Source: WTGU01 sp965200925 (GTDB lineage: Bacteria; Pseudomonadota; Alphaproteobacteria; UBA828). Taken from it: 64,000 nucleotides of DNA. Numbering within the stretch: position 1 is the stretch's first letter; the number at the start of each line of letters is the position of its first letter. The notes beneath the pieces were generated by a model, which was not told the DNA's origin, did not search any database, and was given only the letters and a program-made list of their open reading frames with translations. Below are positions 51,881 to 61,082 of this stretch, piece after piece. The stretch lies in NCBI GenBank assembly GCA_965200925.1, contig OZ241738.1, positions 558,001-622,000 on the forward strand, given 5' to 3'. The translations under genes and the position numbers were made by a program.

Positions 51881-53734
51881 CTACGCGGCGGCCCGGACGA
51901 AATGCCCCGCCTCCCGCTCGACCAGGCCGGGGCGCGCCTCCTGGTCGACCGTGAACGGCGCCGGCCAGGCGGCGGGCTCCGAGGCCTTGCCGGCCATCAG
52001 CGCCGTCAGATCGAGCTTCGAATCGAGTGACGGCTCGGGCACCGCCGCAACCAGGGCCTGGGTGTAGGGATGGAGCGGGTTGCGGAAGAGGGCCTCCCGG
52101 GGGGCGATCTCGACGATGCGGCCGGCGCACATCACGGCGATGCGATGGGCGATGTAATCGACCACCGCGAGATTGTGCGAGATGAACAGATAGGTCAGAT
52201 CGAGTTTCTCCTGGAGGTCCTTCAGGAGGTTCAGGACCTGCGCCTGGATCGAGACGTCGAGGGCCGAGACCGGCTCGTCGCAGATCAGCAGCGCCGGTTT
52301 CAGCGCGAGCGCGCGGGCGATTCCGATGCGCTGGCGCTGGCCGCCGGAGAAACTGTGCGGGTAGCGCCGGAGGAAGCGCGGGTCGAGGCCGACCAGCCGC
52401 ATCAGCTCCCGCACGATCGCGCGCCGCTCGGCGGGCGTGCCGACGCGGTGGATGACCAGCGGCTCGGCGATGATGTCGAAGACGGTCATGCGCGGGTTGA
52501 GGGAGCCGAACGGGTCCTGGAAGATGAACTGGATCTTGCGCCGGAAGGAAACGAGCCGGCGGGCCGGGAGCGCCCGCACGTCGATTTCCTCCGCGCCGTC
52601 GCGGAAGACGATGGCGCCCCGGTCGGCCTGGATCGCGCGCAGGATGAGCTTGCTCAGGGTCGTCTTGCCGCAACCGCTCTCCCCCACCAGCCCGACGCAC
52701 TCGCCGCGCCGCACGTCGAGGCTCACGTCGTCCACCGCGTCCACCCGCACCGCCGGCCCGCCGCCGAACAGGCCCTGCTTGCGGATGGCGAAGCTCTTCC
52801 CCAGGCCGCGCACGCTGAGCAGGGGCGCCGCGCTCCGCACTGGGCGTGTCCCGCCGGCGGAGAGGAAGGGGCCGGTCTCCGCCTTGATCTCGCGGAGCGG
52901 CACCAGACGCTCGCCGGGCGCCATGTGGAAGCGCGGCACCGCGTGCAGCAAGGCGTCGAGATAGGGGTGCCCGGGGGCGCGGTAGATGTCTTCGACCGTG
53001 CCGCGCTCCATCACCTTGCCGCGGTACAGGACGACCACCTCGTCGGCCATGTTGGCGACCACGCCGAGATCGTGGGTGATCATCAGGATGGCCATGCCGA
53101 GCCGGGCCTGGAGGTCCTTCATCAGCTTGAGAATCTGCGCCTGGATGGTGACGTCGAGCGCGGTGGTCGGTTCGTCGGCGATCAGCAGCGCCGGCCGGCA
53201 GACCAGCGCCATGGCGATGGTCGCCCGCTGCCGGAGGCCGCCGGAGAGCTCGAACGGATAGGTGCGCAGCGCCTTGCCGGGATCGGGAAAGCCCACCAGC
53301 CCCAGCATCTCCGCCGTGGCCTGGCGGCTTTCCTCCCGGCCGCCGCCCCGGTGCAGCCGGTAGGCCTCGCCGATCTGGTTGCCGATGGTGTGGAGCGGCG
53401 AGAGCGCGGTCATCGGCTCCTGGAAGACGATCGAGATGCGCCTGCCCCGGATCGCCCGCATCGCCCTGCCGTCGGCCTTCAGGGCGGTGATCTCGACCGG
53501 CGGGCCGTGGGCCGGATCGTTCAGCGTCACCCGCCCGCCTGCGATATGGGCCACCTTGGGCAGGATGCGCATGATGGTCTGGGAGATCACCGACTTGCCG
53601 GAGCCCGATTCCCCGACCAGGGCCACGGTGCGCCCGGCGGGGACCGAGAACGAGACGCCGTCGACGGCGCGAATCGTCCCCTCGGCGACGCGGAAACGGA
53701 CCTCCAGGTTCTCGACGGTGAGAAGCGCGCTCAC
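51881..53734 (-). CDS. Fused dipeptide/oligopeptide-type ABC ATPase (DppD-DppF)
   Basis: A 617-residue protein with two full ABC domains. Domain 1: Walker A GESGSGKS near residue 40, signature LSGGLRQRATIAMAL, Walker B LLIADEPTTALD, and the DppD-type GHPYLDALLHAVP. Domain 2: GESGCGKTT near residue 350, signature FSGGQRQRIGIARAL, Walker B LLICDEPVSALD, and HPYTQALVAAVPEP. Fused forms of this type energise OppB/OppC importers. The only such permeases in the window are at 36.1-38.3 kb, so the two may work together. It sits in a run of same-strand genes with the acyl-CoA ligase and CoA-transferase. Confidence 0.93.
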   Translation of the reverse strand: MSALLTVENLEVRFRVAEGTIRAVDGVSFSVPAGRTVALVGESGSGKSVISQTIMRILPKVAHIAGGRVTLNDPAHGPPVEITALKADGRAMRAIRGRRISIVFQEPMTALSPLHTIGNQIGEAYRLHRGGGREESRQATAEMLGLVGFPDPGKALRTYPFELSGGLRQRATIAMALVCRPALLIADEPTTALDVTIQAQILKLMKDLQARLGMAILMITHDLGVVANMADEVVVLYRGKVMERGTVEDIYRAPGHPYLDALLHAVPRFHMAPGERLVPLREIKAETGPFLSAGGTRPVRSAAPLLSVRGLGKSFAIRKQGLFGGGPAVRVDAVDDVSLDVRRGECVGLVGESGCGKTTLSKLILRAIQADRGAIVFRDGAEEIDVRALPARRLVSFRRKIQFIFQDPFGSLNPRMTVFDIIAEPLVIHRVGTPAERRAIVRELMRLVGLDPRFLRRYPHSFSGGQRQRIGIARALALKPALLICDEPVSALDVSIQAQVLNLLKDLQEKLDLTYLFISHNLAVVDYIAHRIAVMCAGRIVEIAPREALFRNPLHPYTQALVAAVPEPSLDSKLDLTALMAGKASEPAAWPAPFTVDQEARPGLVEREAGHFVRAAA

Positions 53735-53752
53735 GAGGGGGGTACGGGTCCG

Positions 53753-54289
53753 TCAACCGGCGTCCGGCGCGGCCCCGGGGATGCCGAGGGCGCGGAGGTT
53801 CTCGACGGTGGCGGGGTCGAAGGCGAGGCCGCGCGCCCGTGCCGCGTCGGCGGCGCGGCGCACGATCGTCTCGAAGCCCTCGATCCGCGAATCGACCCGC
53901 AGGCGCCGAGCCTGCGCCTCGAGCTTGAGCTGCATCCACCCGCCCTGACGGTCCCGTCTGGTCGAATAATAGCCGAGGGAACAGCGAGTCAACCGCGCCC
54001 ACGGCAGGTGTCGGGGGAGCGGTCCGTCGACGGTGAGGCCGCGTGCGGAAAGGCGCAGGCAGGTGCGGTGCCGCAGCAGCGCCCGCCCGCCGAACGCCGC
54101 GAACAGCGCGGCGAGGGCGGCGAGAACGCCGGCAACCGGCGCCAGCGGCGGGGCCACCGCGAACGGACCGAGGGCGAAGAGGAGCCCCAGCGCGGCGCAG
54201 GCGCATTCCGAGAAAACCGCGCGCGGCGGGTAGCGGTGGCGGCTCTCGCCCGCGTGCGGCGCGCTGCCGTGCGGCGCGCCGTCGTTCAC
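53753..54289 (-). CDS. Membrane protein of unknown function (178 aa)
   Basis: The gene starts at GTG 54289, overlapping the stop of the acyl-CoA ligase gene by four bases (GTGA). Two adjacent hydrophobic stretches, CACAALGLLFALGPFAVA and APVAGVLAALAALFAAFG, are followed by a soluble part with LRLSARGLTVDGPLPR and LPWARLTRCSLGYYSTRRD, resembling small bacterial PH-like membrane proteins. Function is not known. A much longer reading upstream lies inside the ligase gene and is a shadow. Confidence 0.65.
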   Translation of the reverse strand: MNDGAPHGSAPHAGESRHRYPPRAVFSECACAALGLLFALGPFAVAPPLAPVAGVLAALAALFAAFGGRALLRHRTCLRLSARGLTVDGPLPRHLPWARLTRCSLGYYSTRRDRQGGWMQLKLEAQARRLRVDSRIEGFETIVRRAADAARARGLAFDPATVENLRALGIPGAAPDAG

Positions 54290-55911
54290 CGCGCCCGCCC
54301 CAGCCGCTCGCGCCTGACGCGGATGCCCGCGGCCTCCCGGTCCCAGCTCTCCGCGCCGATTCCTTCCGCGCGCAATCTGTGTTTCTCGACCTTTTCGGTC
54401 GGAGTCTTCGGCAGCGCATCGACGATGCGCACGTAGCGCGGGAGCATGAAATGGGCGAGGCGCGGCTGGAGGAACGCCAGCAGCGCCGCCGGGTCGAGCC
54501 GCCGTCCCGGGCGCAGCGAGACCACGGCCATCACCTCGTCTTCCCCCAATTCGCTCGGCACCGGGATCACGGCGGCCTCGCGCACCGCCGGGTGGGCCGC
54601 GACCTCGATTTCGACCTCCAGGGAGGAGATGTTCTCGCCGCGCCGGCGGATCGTGTCCTTCAGGCGGTCGATGAAATAGAGATTGCCGTCCGCGTCCGCG
54701 CGGCCCGCGTCGCCGGTGTGGAACCAGCCGTTGCGCCAGGCGCGCGCGGTCGCCTCCGGCTCCTTGTAGTAGCCGTGGTTCATGGCCCAGGGCGTGTCCG
54801 AGCGGACGACGAACTGGCCGACGGCGCCGGTCGGCACCTCGCAATCGTTCTCATCGACGAGCCTGAGCTCGCAGCCCGGCCGCACCCGCCCGCAGCTGCC
54901 GGGCACCGTCATGGGGACGGTCGTCATGACCGGGCAACAGAGCTCGGTCATGTTGTAAATCGAATAGACCGAGACGCCGAAGCGCGCCATGAACCCGTCC
55001 ACGTCGTCCACCAGAGGCACCATGCCGACGGTGCGCAAGGGGTGGTCGCGATCGTCCGGGGCGGGCGGCTCGGCCGCCAGGAACGACGCCATGACGCCGA
55101 GCAGGAACGCCGACGTGACTCCCGTCTCGCGCACGGTCTTCCAGAACGAATCCGTCCTGAAGGATTCGATCACCGTGATCGAGGCGTGCTGGCACAACAT
55201 GCCGTAGGCGATGGTGGCACCGCCGAGATGGAAGAGCGGCAGGCTGATCAGATAGCGGTCCTCCGGCGTGATGAACCGCCAGGTGTCCGGCCCGAAATTG
55301 GAGAAGGCGTGGACGTAGGAGCTGAGCACCGCCTTGGAGGGCCCCGTGGTCCCGGAGGTGAAGATGATGGACTGGGTGTCCCAGGGGGCTATGGGGCGCT
55401 CCAGGGGGCGCAGCGCGCGGCCTTCGGGGCGGAGTGCCGATTCGGGCAGGACGGCGAGGCCCTCGATGGCGGGCGGGGCGCCGCCCGTCGCCACCAGCGT
55501 TTCGAGGGAGGCGCGGTCGATGGCGGCGAGGCGGGGCGCCAGCGCCGCGTGGGCGACGATCACACGGGCGTCGGAGCTGGCGACGACATGCGCCAGGAGG
55601 CGGCCCTTGTAGGCGATGTTGATGGGGACGTAGACGGCGCCCATGTAGTTGGCGCCGAAGAACACGCGCAGCGCGGCGGCACCGTTGGGCAGCCAGGAGA
55701 GAACGTGATCCCCCTGGCGGACGCCGAGCGCCTGCAAGCCGGTCGCGGTCCGGATCGCCTCCTCCCTGGTGCGCGCATAGCTCCATTCGGTGCCGTCCTC
55801 GAAGACGCAGAAGGTCTTGTCGGGCGTCGCCGCGGCCAGCCGGTCGAGCAGGGCGCGCAACACGCACCGCTCCGCCGCCGGGATTCGCGGATCGCTATGG
55901 GAAGCCGCCAT
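54286..55911 (-). CDS. Acyl-CoA synthetase (AMP-forming ligase, CaiC-like)
   Basis: A 541-residue adenylate-forming enzyme. The ATP-binding motif is SIIFTSGTTGPSKAVLSSY near residue 175; later landmarks are YNMTELCCPV, GWFHTGDAGRADADGN and FIDRLKDTIRRRGENISSLE, with a C-terminal Lys region TPTEKVEKHRL. It resembles crotonobetaine/carnitine-CoA ligases. Two ATGs are available, 55923 and 55911; the second is preferred because GGAG lies six bases before it. Its product could feed the CoA-transferase downstream. Confidence 0.9.
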   Translation of the reverse strand: MAASHSDPRIPAAERCVLRALLDRLAAATPDKTFCVFEDGTEWSYARTREEAIRTATGLQALGVRQGDHVLSWLPNGAAALRVFFGANYMGAVYVPINIAYKGRLLAHVVASSDARVIVAHAALAPRLAAIDRASLETLVATGGAPPAIEGLAVLPESALRPEGRALRPLERPIAPWDTQSIIFTSGTTGPSKAVLSSYVHAFSNFGPDTWRFITPEDRYLISLPLFHLGGATIAYGMLCQHASITVIESFRTDSFWKTVRETGVTSAFLLGVMASFLAAEPPAPDDRDHPLRTVGMVPLVDDVDGFMARFGVSVYSIYNMTELCCPVMTTVPMTVPGSCGRVRPGCELRLVDENDCEVPTGAVGQFVVRSDTPWAMNHGYYKEPEATARAWRNGWFHTGDAGRADADGNLYFIDRLKDTIRRRGENISSLEVEIEVAAHPAVREAAVIPVPSELGEDEVMAVVSLRPGRRLDPAALLAFLQPRLAHFMLPRYVRIVDALPKTPTEKVEKHRLRAEGIGAESWDREAAGIRVRRERLGRAR

Positions 55912-56005
55912 GAGACACTCCATGCGCCGCCGCCGGCGCGACTATAGCCCACGTGCCGCCGGGTCGATGCCCCGTTTTCGGTGCGCGGCTTACGGCGGGA
56001 ACGCT

Positions 56006-56845
56006 CTACGCCGGCCGGGTGCGATCGGAGGCTGCTCGGTCCTCGGGCGCCGGCGCCGGTTCGCCGTCCGCGAACAGCGCCGTGATCGGGGGCCAGGTGG
56101 CGGCCGGGTGGGCGGTCGTGGCGCGCAGGCAGGCGTCGATGAAGCGCCAGGCGGGCGCGTCGTGCACCGCGTGATGGGTCAGGAGGCCGGTCGGCTCGGC
56201 CGGGTCGACATGGCCCAGGCGCCGCCGGCGCAGGTGGGAGACGAGCAGGCCGAGTGCCGTCCGTTCGCCGACGAAGCCGCGGGTCCCGCGCCAGTCGACG
56301 ATGTCCACATGGGCGTTGACCTGGATCAGGCCGGGCGCCGGCCGCCGCGCCGGCCGCGCCCCGCAGGTCGACAGGCCGGTGAGCCCGATGGCCGCGAGGC
56401 GCGGCACGAGGGGCGCGGCGATGGCATTCCAAGGTGGTACCAGGATCGGCAGTGCCCCGGCGCCGAGGGACGCGAGCGCCGCGGACGCGAGCGCCGCCCG
56501 GCCCGCGCGCAGGTCGGCGAGGGCGGCGGCTTCCTCCCGCGACGGGCCGAACTCCGCCTTCTTGCGCCCGGCGGGCGCGTGGTTCCGGTGGGCGTGGCCA
56601 TGCTGGAGGATCGCCGCCGCCGGGTAACGGAGGATTCGGGCGACCGCCGCGCCGGTGAGTCGCGTCGGCACCGCGGCGAGGGCGACGGGAACACGCCGCG
56701 CCGCCGCCAGTGCCAGGAGGCGCGCGAGGGCCTCCGAATCCGCGCCGGCGTCGTCGTCCCGCCACCAGAAGGTCGCCCGCCGGCCCGCCGCGCGCCAAGC
56801 GTCGAGCTCGCAGTCGAGCGCCGCCCAGTCGGCGTTGCCGCTCAC
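56006..56845 (-). CDS. Polysaccharide deacetylase-like protein
   Basis: A 279-residue protein with the NodB-like features TFWWRDDDAGADSEAL (metal-binding Asp pair), LQHGHAHRNHAP (HxxxH-like metal site) and LVPPWNAI. This variant, with WRDDD, occurs in alphaproteobacterial glycan clusters. It starts at GTG 56845 overlapping the stop of the glycosyltransferase gene (GTGA) and is the last gene of a five-gene overlapping operon. Deacetylation of a glycan is the likely role. Confidence 0.78.
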   Translation of the reverse strand: MSGNADWAALDCELDAWRAAGRRATFWWRDDDAGADSEALARLLALAAARRVPVALAAVPTRLTGAAVARILRYPAAAILQHGHAHRNHAPAGRKKAEFGPSREEAAALADLRAGRAALASAALASLGAGALPILVPPWNAIAAPLVPRLAAIGLTGLSTCGARPARRPAPGLIQVNAHVDIVDWRGTRGFVGERTALGLLVSHLRRRRLGHVDPAEPTGLLTHHAVHDAPAWRFIDACLRATTAHPAATWPPITALFADGEPAPAPEDRAASDRTRPA

Positions 56846-57984
56846 TTGGCGAGCGCCTCGTGCAGGAGGCGCACGGCGGTCGCGGCGCCATCGAGCCTCA
56901 CGCCGCTCTCCGCCGGTGGGCCGGCCGCGAGGGCGTCATCGACAGCGACCGCCAGGCGCGCCGGGGACAGCCGCTCCGGGGCCACGACGCGGGCGAGGCC
57001 GCGGGCCGCGAGGGCCTGGGCGCGAACCGTCTGTTCCGTCTCGCGCGCCTCGGCGAAGGGCACGAGGACGGTGGGCACGCGGGCGCGCAACAGGTCGGCG
57101 ACCGTGTTGTAGCCCGCCTGGGAGATCGAAAGCGCGGCGCCCGCCAGCAGCGCCGGGAAGTCGGGACGCGCCCGTTCGACCGTGACGCCGGCCGGTGCTC
57201 GCGCCCGCAAGCGGGCGAACGCCGCGGGGCCGAGCGCTTCCCCGGCGAGCAGGCGCCACGGCGCCTCCGCGAGCCGCGACAGCGGCCGCGCCGCCAGGGC
57301 CGTTTCCAGAAGCCGCTGGCCGACGGCGCCGCCGCCGGTGGAGACCACGACCGCGCCCGCCGTTCCCGCGGGGTGCCCGGCAGGCGGGGGCGGCGCCACA
57401 TAGCCGGTGTAGTGGAGGCGTCCGGCGATGCGGGCGGTTTCCGGAAAGGTCGCGTCGAAGGGAATCAGCGCCCGGTCGCCGTGGACCATGACGCAATCGA
57501 AGCGTGCGTGCGCCAGGGCGGCCATCTCCCGATGGCGTTCGGGCGCCGCCTTCGCGGTGAGCACGTCGCGGACCGAGCAGAAGACAGCGGGCCGCGGCCG
57601 CCGCCGGGCGGCGTCGAGCAGGGGAAGCAGCTCGGCGCGGAACCGGCGGCGGCCGAAAGGGAACATCTCGGTGATCACCGCGTCCGGTCGGTGGCCGTGG
57701 AACAAGTCCATCAGGCGGCGCCGGCGCGCGGCGTCGAAGGCCGCATCGAGCGGCCGGCCGGCGCCGTCGACCAGGGCCGAGAAACGCCGGTCGGCGGCCT
57801 TCACCGGCGGCAGTTGGGCGAAGCGGGCACGGCCCGGGTCGAGATGGCGGACGGGAAGGCCGCCGGACACCAGCAGGACGTCGAAACCCGATTCCGCCAT
57901 CGCGGCGGCCAGCAGCGCGGCGCGCCGGAGATGGCCGATGCCGAGCAGGTGCTGAACCCAGAAAAAGACTCGCGCGCCGGTCAT
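56842..57984 (-). CDS. MurG-like predicted glycosyltransferase (COG4671 type)
   Basis: A 380-residue GT-B protein. The N-terminus has VQHLLGIGHLRRAALLAAAM, and the acceptor/donor regions include VVVSTGGGAVGQRLLETAL and ISQAGYNTVADLLRARVPTV with VPFAEARETEQTVRA, close to the MurG/UDP-glycosyltransferase donor site. It is cytoplasmic or membrane-peripheral and would transfer a sugar in an unknown glycan. The ATG at 57984 overlaps the phosphatase stop (ATGA). Confidence 0.82.
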   Translation of the reverse strand: MTGARVFFWVQHLLGIGHLRRAALLAAAMAESGFDVLLVSGGLPVRHLDPGRARFAQLPPVKAADRRFSALVDGAGRPLDAAFDAARRRRLMDLFHGHRPDAVITEMFPFGRRRFRAELLPLLDAARRRPRPAVFCSVRDVLTAKAAPERHREMAALAHARFDCVMVHGDRALIPFDATFPETARIAGRLHYTGYVAPPPPAGHPAGTAGAVVVSTGGGAVGQRLLETALAARPLSRLAEAPWRLLAGEALGPAAFARLRARAPAGVTVERARPDFPALLAGAALSISQAGYNTVADLLRARVPTVLVPFAEARETEQTVRAQALAARGLARVVAPERLSPARLAVAVDDALAAGPPAESGVRLDGAATAVRLLHEALAK

Positions 57985-58580
57985 CGCGCGTCGCGGGCGA
58001 GGCCGATGTTGAGCCGCTCGACCAGCGGACTCCCGTCCGCCTCCAGCCGGAAGAGGTGCGCGGAGGCCCAATCCAGGGCCACCGGCATCGCACCCGTCAT
58101 GTCCCAGTCCAGCGCCCGCGCCAGCACGGCGCGGATGACCCCCTTGTGGGTGACGGCGGCGAGGGTGCCGCCATCGTCGGCGGTTTCGGCGAGCCAGGGG
58201 GCGAGGCGGGCTTGCAGCGCCCGCGGGCTCTCGCCGCCCGGCGGCCGGAAATCCAGGCCGCGGGCCTCGCTCGCCGCGAGACCCGCCGGATCCGCCGCCC
58301 GCAGCGCGGCGACGGTTCTGCCCTCCCAGGCGCCCCAGTTCATTTCCACGAGACGCGGCTCGAACGTCACCCCGCCGGGGGCGAGCAGCGCCGCGGTGTG
58401 GGCGGCCCGCAGCAGCGGGCTCGATACCCAGGCGGCGCCGCGCAGCGCCGCCGGCAGGCGCCAGGCCGCCACCACCGCGCGACCGCGGGCGCCGAGGCCG
58501 ATATCGGTCCGACCCTGGATGCGGCCCTCGTCGTTCCACCGGGTCGGCCCGTGGCGAATCAGGGCCAGACGGCGCGCCAT
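57981..58580 (-). CDS. Histidine phosphatase family protein
   Basis: A 199-residue phosphoglycerate-mutase-like phosphatase. The catalytic RHG is in LALIRHGPTRWNDEGRIQG at residue 8-10; the second site is VEMNWGAWEGRT and the late His is in LAAVTHKGVIRAVL. Within a glycosyltransferase operon it may dephosphorylate a sugar or nucleotide-sugar intermediate, or act as a general phosphatase. It lies six bases from the next upstream gene. Confidence 0.88.
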   Translation of the reverse strand: MARRLALIRHGPTRWNDEGRIQGRTDIGLGARGRAVVAAWRLPAALRGAAWVSSPLLRAAHTAALLAPGGVTFEPRLVEMNWGAWEGRTVAALRAADPAGLAASEARGLDFRPPGGESPRALQARLAPWLAETADDGGTLAAVTHKGVIRAVLARALDWDMTGAMPVALDWASAHLFRLEADGSPLVERLNIGLARDAR

Positions 58581-58586
58581 GGGCGG

Positions 58587-59729
58587 TTACGGGCCGGCGC
58601 AGGCGGCGTCGAGCGCCCGCCGCAAGGTGCTGGCGGCGGCGTCCAGGCCGTGCCGCGCGCGCACCCGGGCCGCCGCCGCCGCGCCCATCGCCCGCCGTTT
58701 GTCGGCCTGCGCGCAGAGTTCGACCACCGCGCCGGCGAAGGCCACGTCGTCGTGACGGGGCGCGAGCACGCCGGTCTCGCCGTCGGCGACCACCTCGCGC
58801 ACGCCCCGCCAGTCGCCGGCCACCACCGGCAGGCCGGCGACCTGGGCCTCCAGCATCGCCATGCCGAAGGCTTCGTTCCAGGCGGGCCAGACGTAAAGAT
58901 CACAGGCGGCGTAGAAGCGGGGCAGGGCGCTCCCCTCGCGCGCGCCGGCGAAGATCGCCCGGCCCGCGCCGAGCGGCGCCAGCGCGTCTTCGACCGCGCC
59001 CCGGGCCGGGCCGTCGCCGACGACCAGCAGCTGCCACGGCGGCGCGGCGATCAGGCCGAGCGCGCGGCCCAGCAGCCGATAGGACGCGAGCTTGTCGCCG
59101 GGCCGCATCATCGCGACCGTCAGGAGCCACGGCCGCGCGGGATCGAGCGGCAGGGACGCCGCCAGGGCGCGCCGGGCGGCGGCGCGGTCGAGCGACCGGT
59201 AGGGCGCGGGATCGAGGAACGGCGCGAGCCGGTAAAGAGCCGTTCTGCGGCCGACCAGGGGCCTGATCCCCTCCTCGTCCTCGGCCGTGAACGAGAGCAC
59301 CGCGCGGGCGCGGGCGATGGCGCGGGCGGTCTCGGCAAGCCAGCCGGCGAACGGGCCGCCGGCCTGCTTGCGCGCGTAGGACGCCTCGACCAGGAGATAG
59401 GGAATGGCGAGCGCCTCGGCCGCCGCGGGCCCCAGCCAGTCCGGGGCCTTGTGGTAGAGGTGGTAGGTGAGCCAGGCGTCCGGCCACTCGGCGGCCGGCA
59501 GCGCCCGGTATTCTTCCAGGATGCGCGCCGCCGCCGCGGCCCCCTCGCGCTCCAGCGCACGCTGCCGCTCGCGGTTTCCCTCTCCCTCGTAGCTGCGGAA
59601 GTCCGAGGCGAGGACCGGCGTGTGGCCGGCGGCCTCGAGCGCGTGCCAGAGAAGCCGCGCCACGCGCCGGTCGCCCGATGGCGCCGGGTGGCCGGGCGGC
59701 TTGAGCGGCGCGTAGAAGGCGATGCGCAT
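58587..59729 (-). CDS. GT4-type glycosyltransferase
   Basis: A 380-residue protein starting MRIAFYAPLKPPGHPAPSGD at ATG 59729. GT4 features in the C-terminal half are LLVVGDGPARGAVEDAL, FYAACDLYVWPAWNEAFGMA and LEAQVAGLPVVAGDWRGVRE, which include the EAFGxxxxEA nucleotide-sugar site. It begins one base after the stop of the preceding glycosyltransferase. Substrate is unknown. Confidence 0.88.
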   Translation of the reverse strand: MRIAFYAPLKPPGHPAPSGDRRVARLLWHALEAAGHTPVLASDFRSYEGEGNRERQRALEREGAAAAARILEEYRALPAAEWPDAWLTYHLYHKAPDWLGPAAAEALAIPYLLVEASYARKQAGGPFAGWLAETARAIARARAVLSFTAEDEEGIRPLVGRRTALYRLAPFLDPAPYRSLDRAAARRALAASLPLDPARPWLLTVAMMRPGDKLASYRLLGRALGLIAAPPWQLLVVGDGPARGAVEDALAPLGAGRAIFAGAREGSALPRFYAACDLYVWPAWNEAFGMAMLEAQVAGLPVVAGDWRGVREVVADGETGVLAPRHDDVAFAGAVVELCAQADKRRAMGAAAAARVRARHGLDAAASTLRRALDAACAGP

Positions 59730-59730
59730 C

Positions 59731-61047
59731 TCAGGCGGCGGCGCGGGCGAGTCCGAAGCGGGCGGCGAGTGGCTCGATGCAGGCGTCGAGGGCGAAGCGG
59801 GCGTGGACCCGTTCCCGCCCGGCGCGGCCGAGGCGGGCGCGCAGGTCCGGCGCGGCGGCGAGCGCCGCGATTGCCCTGGCGAGACTCGGCCTGTCGCCGG
59901 GTTCGACCAGACGACCGGTCGCGCCGTCCCGCACCAGTTCCGGGATTGCCGAGAAGCGGGTCGAGACGACGGCGAGCGCCTGGCTCTGCGCCTCCATGAG
60001 GACGTTCGGCAGGCCGTCGCGGTCGCCGTCCGCGGCCGCGCGGCAGGCGAGCAGGAACAGGTCGGCGTCACGCAAGGCCCGAAGCACGAAGCCCTGGGGC
60101 CGGGGGCCGTGCCAGACGATGCGCCCGCCGATGCCGAGTCCCTGGGCGACGGCCCGCAGGCGGCCGAGAAGCGCGCCGCCGCCGATGTGGTCGAGGCGCC
60201 AGGCGAGGGTTTCGGGCAGCGCAGCCAGCGCCGCGAGCAGGTCGTCGTAGCCCTTCTTCTCCACCGCGCGGCCCACCGAGAGGAAGCGTACCGGATCGGC
60301 AGGGTCGCTCCCGTCGCGCGACAGGCGCGGTTCGGGCGGCGGCGGGAAGCGCTCCAGGTCGAGGCCATGATAGACGCGCGTGACCCGGCCGGGCGGGGCG
60401 AGGCCGGCGAGATGGCGCCGGTTGGCCTCCGTGCAGGTCGTGGCCCAGGCGCAATCCGCGAGCTTTTCCGAAAGTTCCCACGCGGGCGAGGTCCAGATGT
60501 CCTTGGCGTGCGCGGAGACCGACCAGGGGATGCGGCGGAGCGCCGCCGCGTAGCGCGCAACCGATGCCGGCGTGTGCAGGAAGTGGGCGTGAAGCCGGCC
60601 CGTGTCGGGGTCCAGCTCATGGGCGAGGACGAGCGCCTGACCGAACCGGCGGACGCGCCCGCGCGTGCGGTCCCGGGCGAAGTCGGCGCGCCAAAGCCGG
60701 CGGGCGTCCGCGTAGCCCGCCGTGCCGCGGAGAGCACGCCAGGCGCGGAGGACCCGCACGGGCTCCCGGTGCAGATATTCGGGCAGGTAGCGGATCGGCG
60801 CGGCGATGGCGTCGTGGACCGGATGGGTGGCGGTCTCGGCGGGGCGGCGCAGCGCATGGAGGCGGATGGCGAGGCCGCGCCGCTCGAGCGCCAGGATCTC
60901 CTGCGCGATGAAACTCTCCGACAGCCGCGGATAGCCCTTGAGGACGAAGCCGACGGCGCTAGCCACGGGGAACCGCGGGCCGTCGGCGCCCCGGCCCGGG
61001 CGGGCCCGGTTTCCCCGCGGGGGGTGCTCCTTTAGGGTGCGCGTCAC
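59731..61047 (-). CDS. GT4-type glycosyltransferase (WcaL/AmsK-like)
   Basis: A 438-residue protein with GFVLKGYPRLSESFIAQEIL near residue 33, typical for colanic-acid-type transferases, then HAHFLHTPASVARYAA, VSAHAKDIWTSPAWELSEKL, FLSVGRAVEKKGYDDLLAAL and DGLPNVLMEAQSQALAVVST in the donor site. The start at 61047 (MTRTLKEHPPRG) gives about 30 residues before the conserved region; a later start is possible. First gene of the glycan operon, divergent from the ABC exporter-like gene by 35 bases. Confidence 0.87.
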   Translation of the reverse strand: MTRTLKEHPPRGNRARPGRGADGPRFPVASAVGFVLKGYPRLSESFIAQEILALERRGLAIRLHALRRPAETATHPVHDAIAAPIRYLPEYLHREPVRVLRAWRALRGTAGYADARRLWRADFARDRTRGRVRRFGQALVLAHELDPDTGRLHAHFLHTPASVARYAAALRRIPWSVSAHAKDIWTSPAWELSEKLADCAWATTCTEANRRHLAGLAPPGRVTRVYHGLDLERFPPPPEPRLSRDGSDPADPVRFLSVGRAVEKKGYDDLLAALAALPETLAWRLDHIGGGALLGRLRAVAQGLGIGGRIVWHGPRPQGFVLRALRDADLFLLACRAAADGDRDGLPNVLMEAQSQALAVVSTRFSAIPELVRDGATGRLVEPGDRPSLARAIAALAAAPDLRARLGRAGRERVHARFALDACIEPLAARFGLARAAA

Positions 61048-61082
61048 CCTTTCCTGGCGGCAGCAGGAAGCCGGTTCGCTTC

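Noticed and set aside
51399..54419. Reading of about 1000 residues spanning the CoA-transferase and fused ATPase genes
   Set aside because: It lies in another frame of two clearly coding genes and has low-complexity Arg/Pro/Gly composition.
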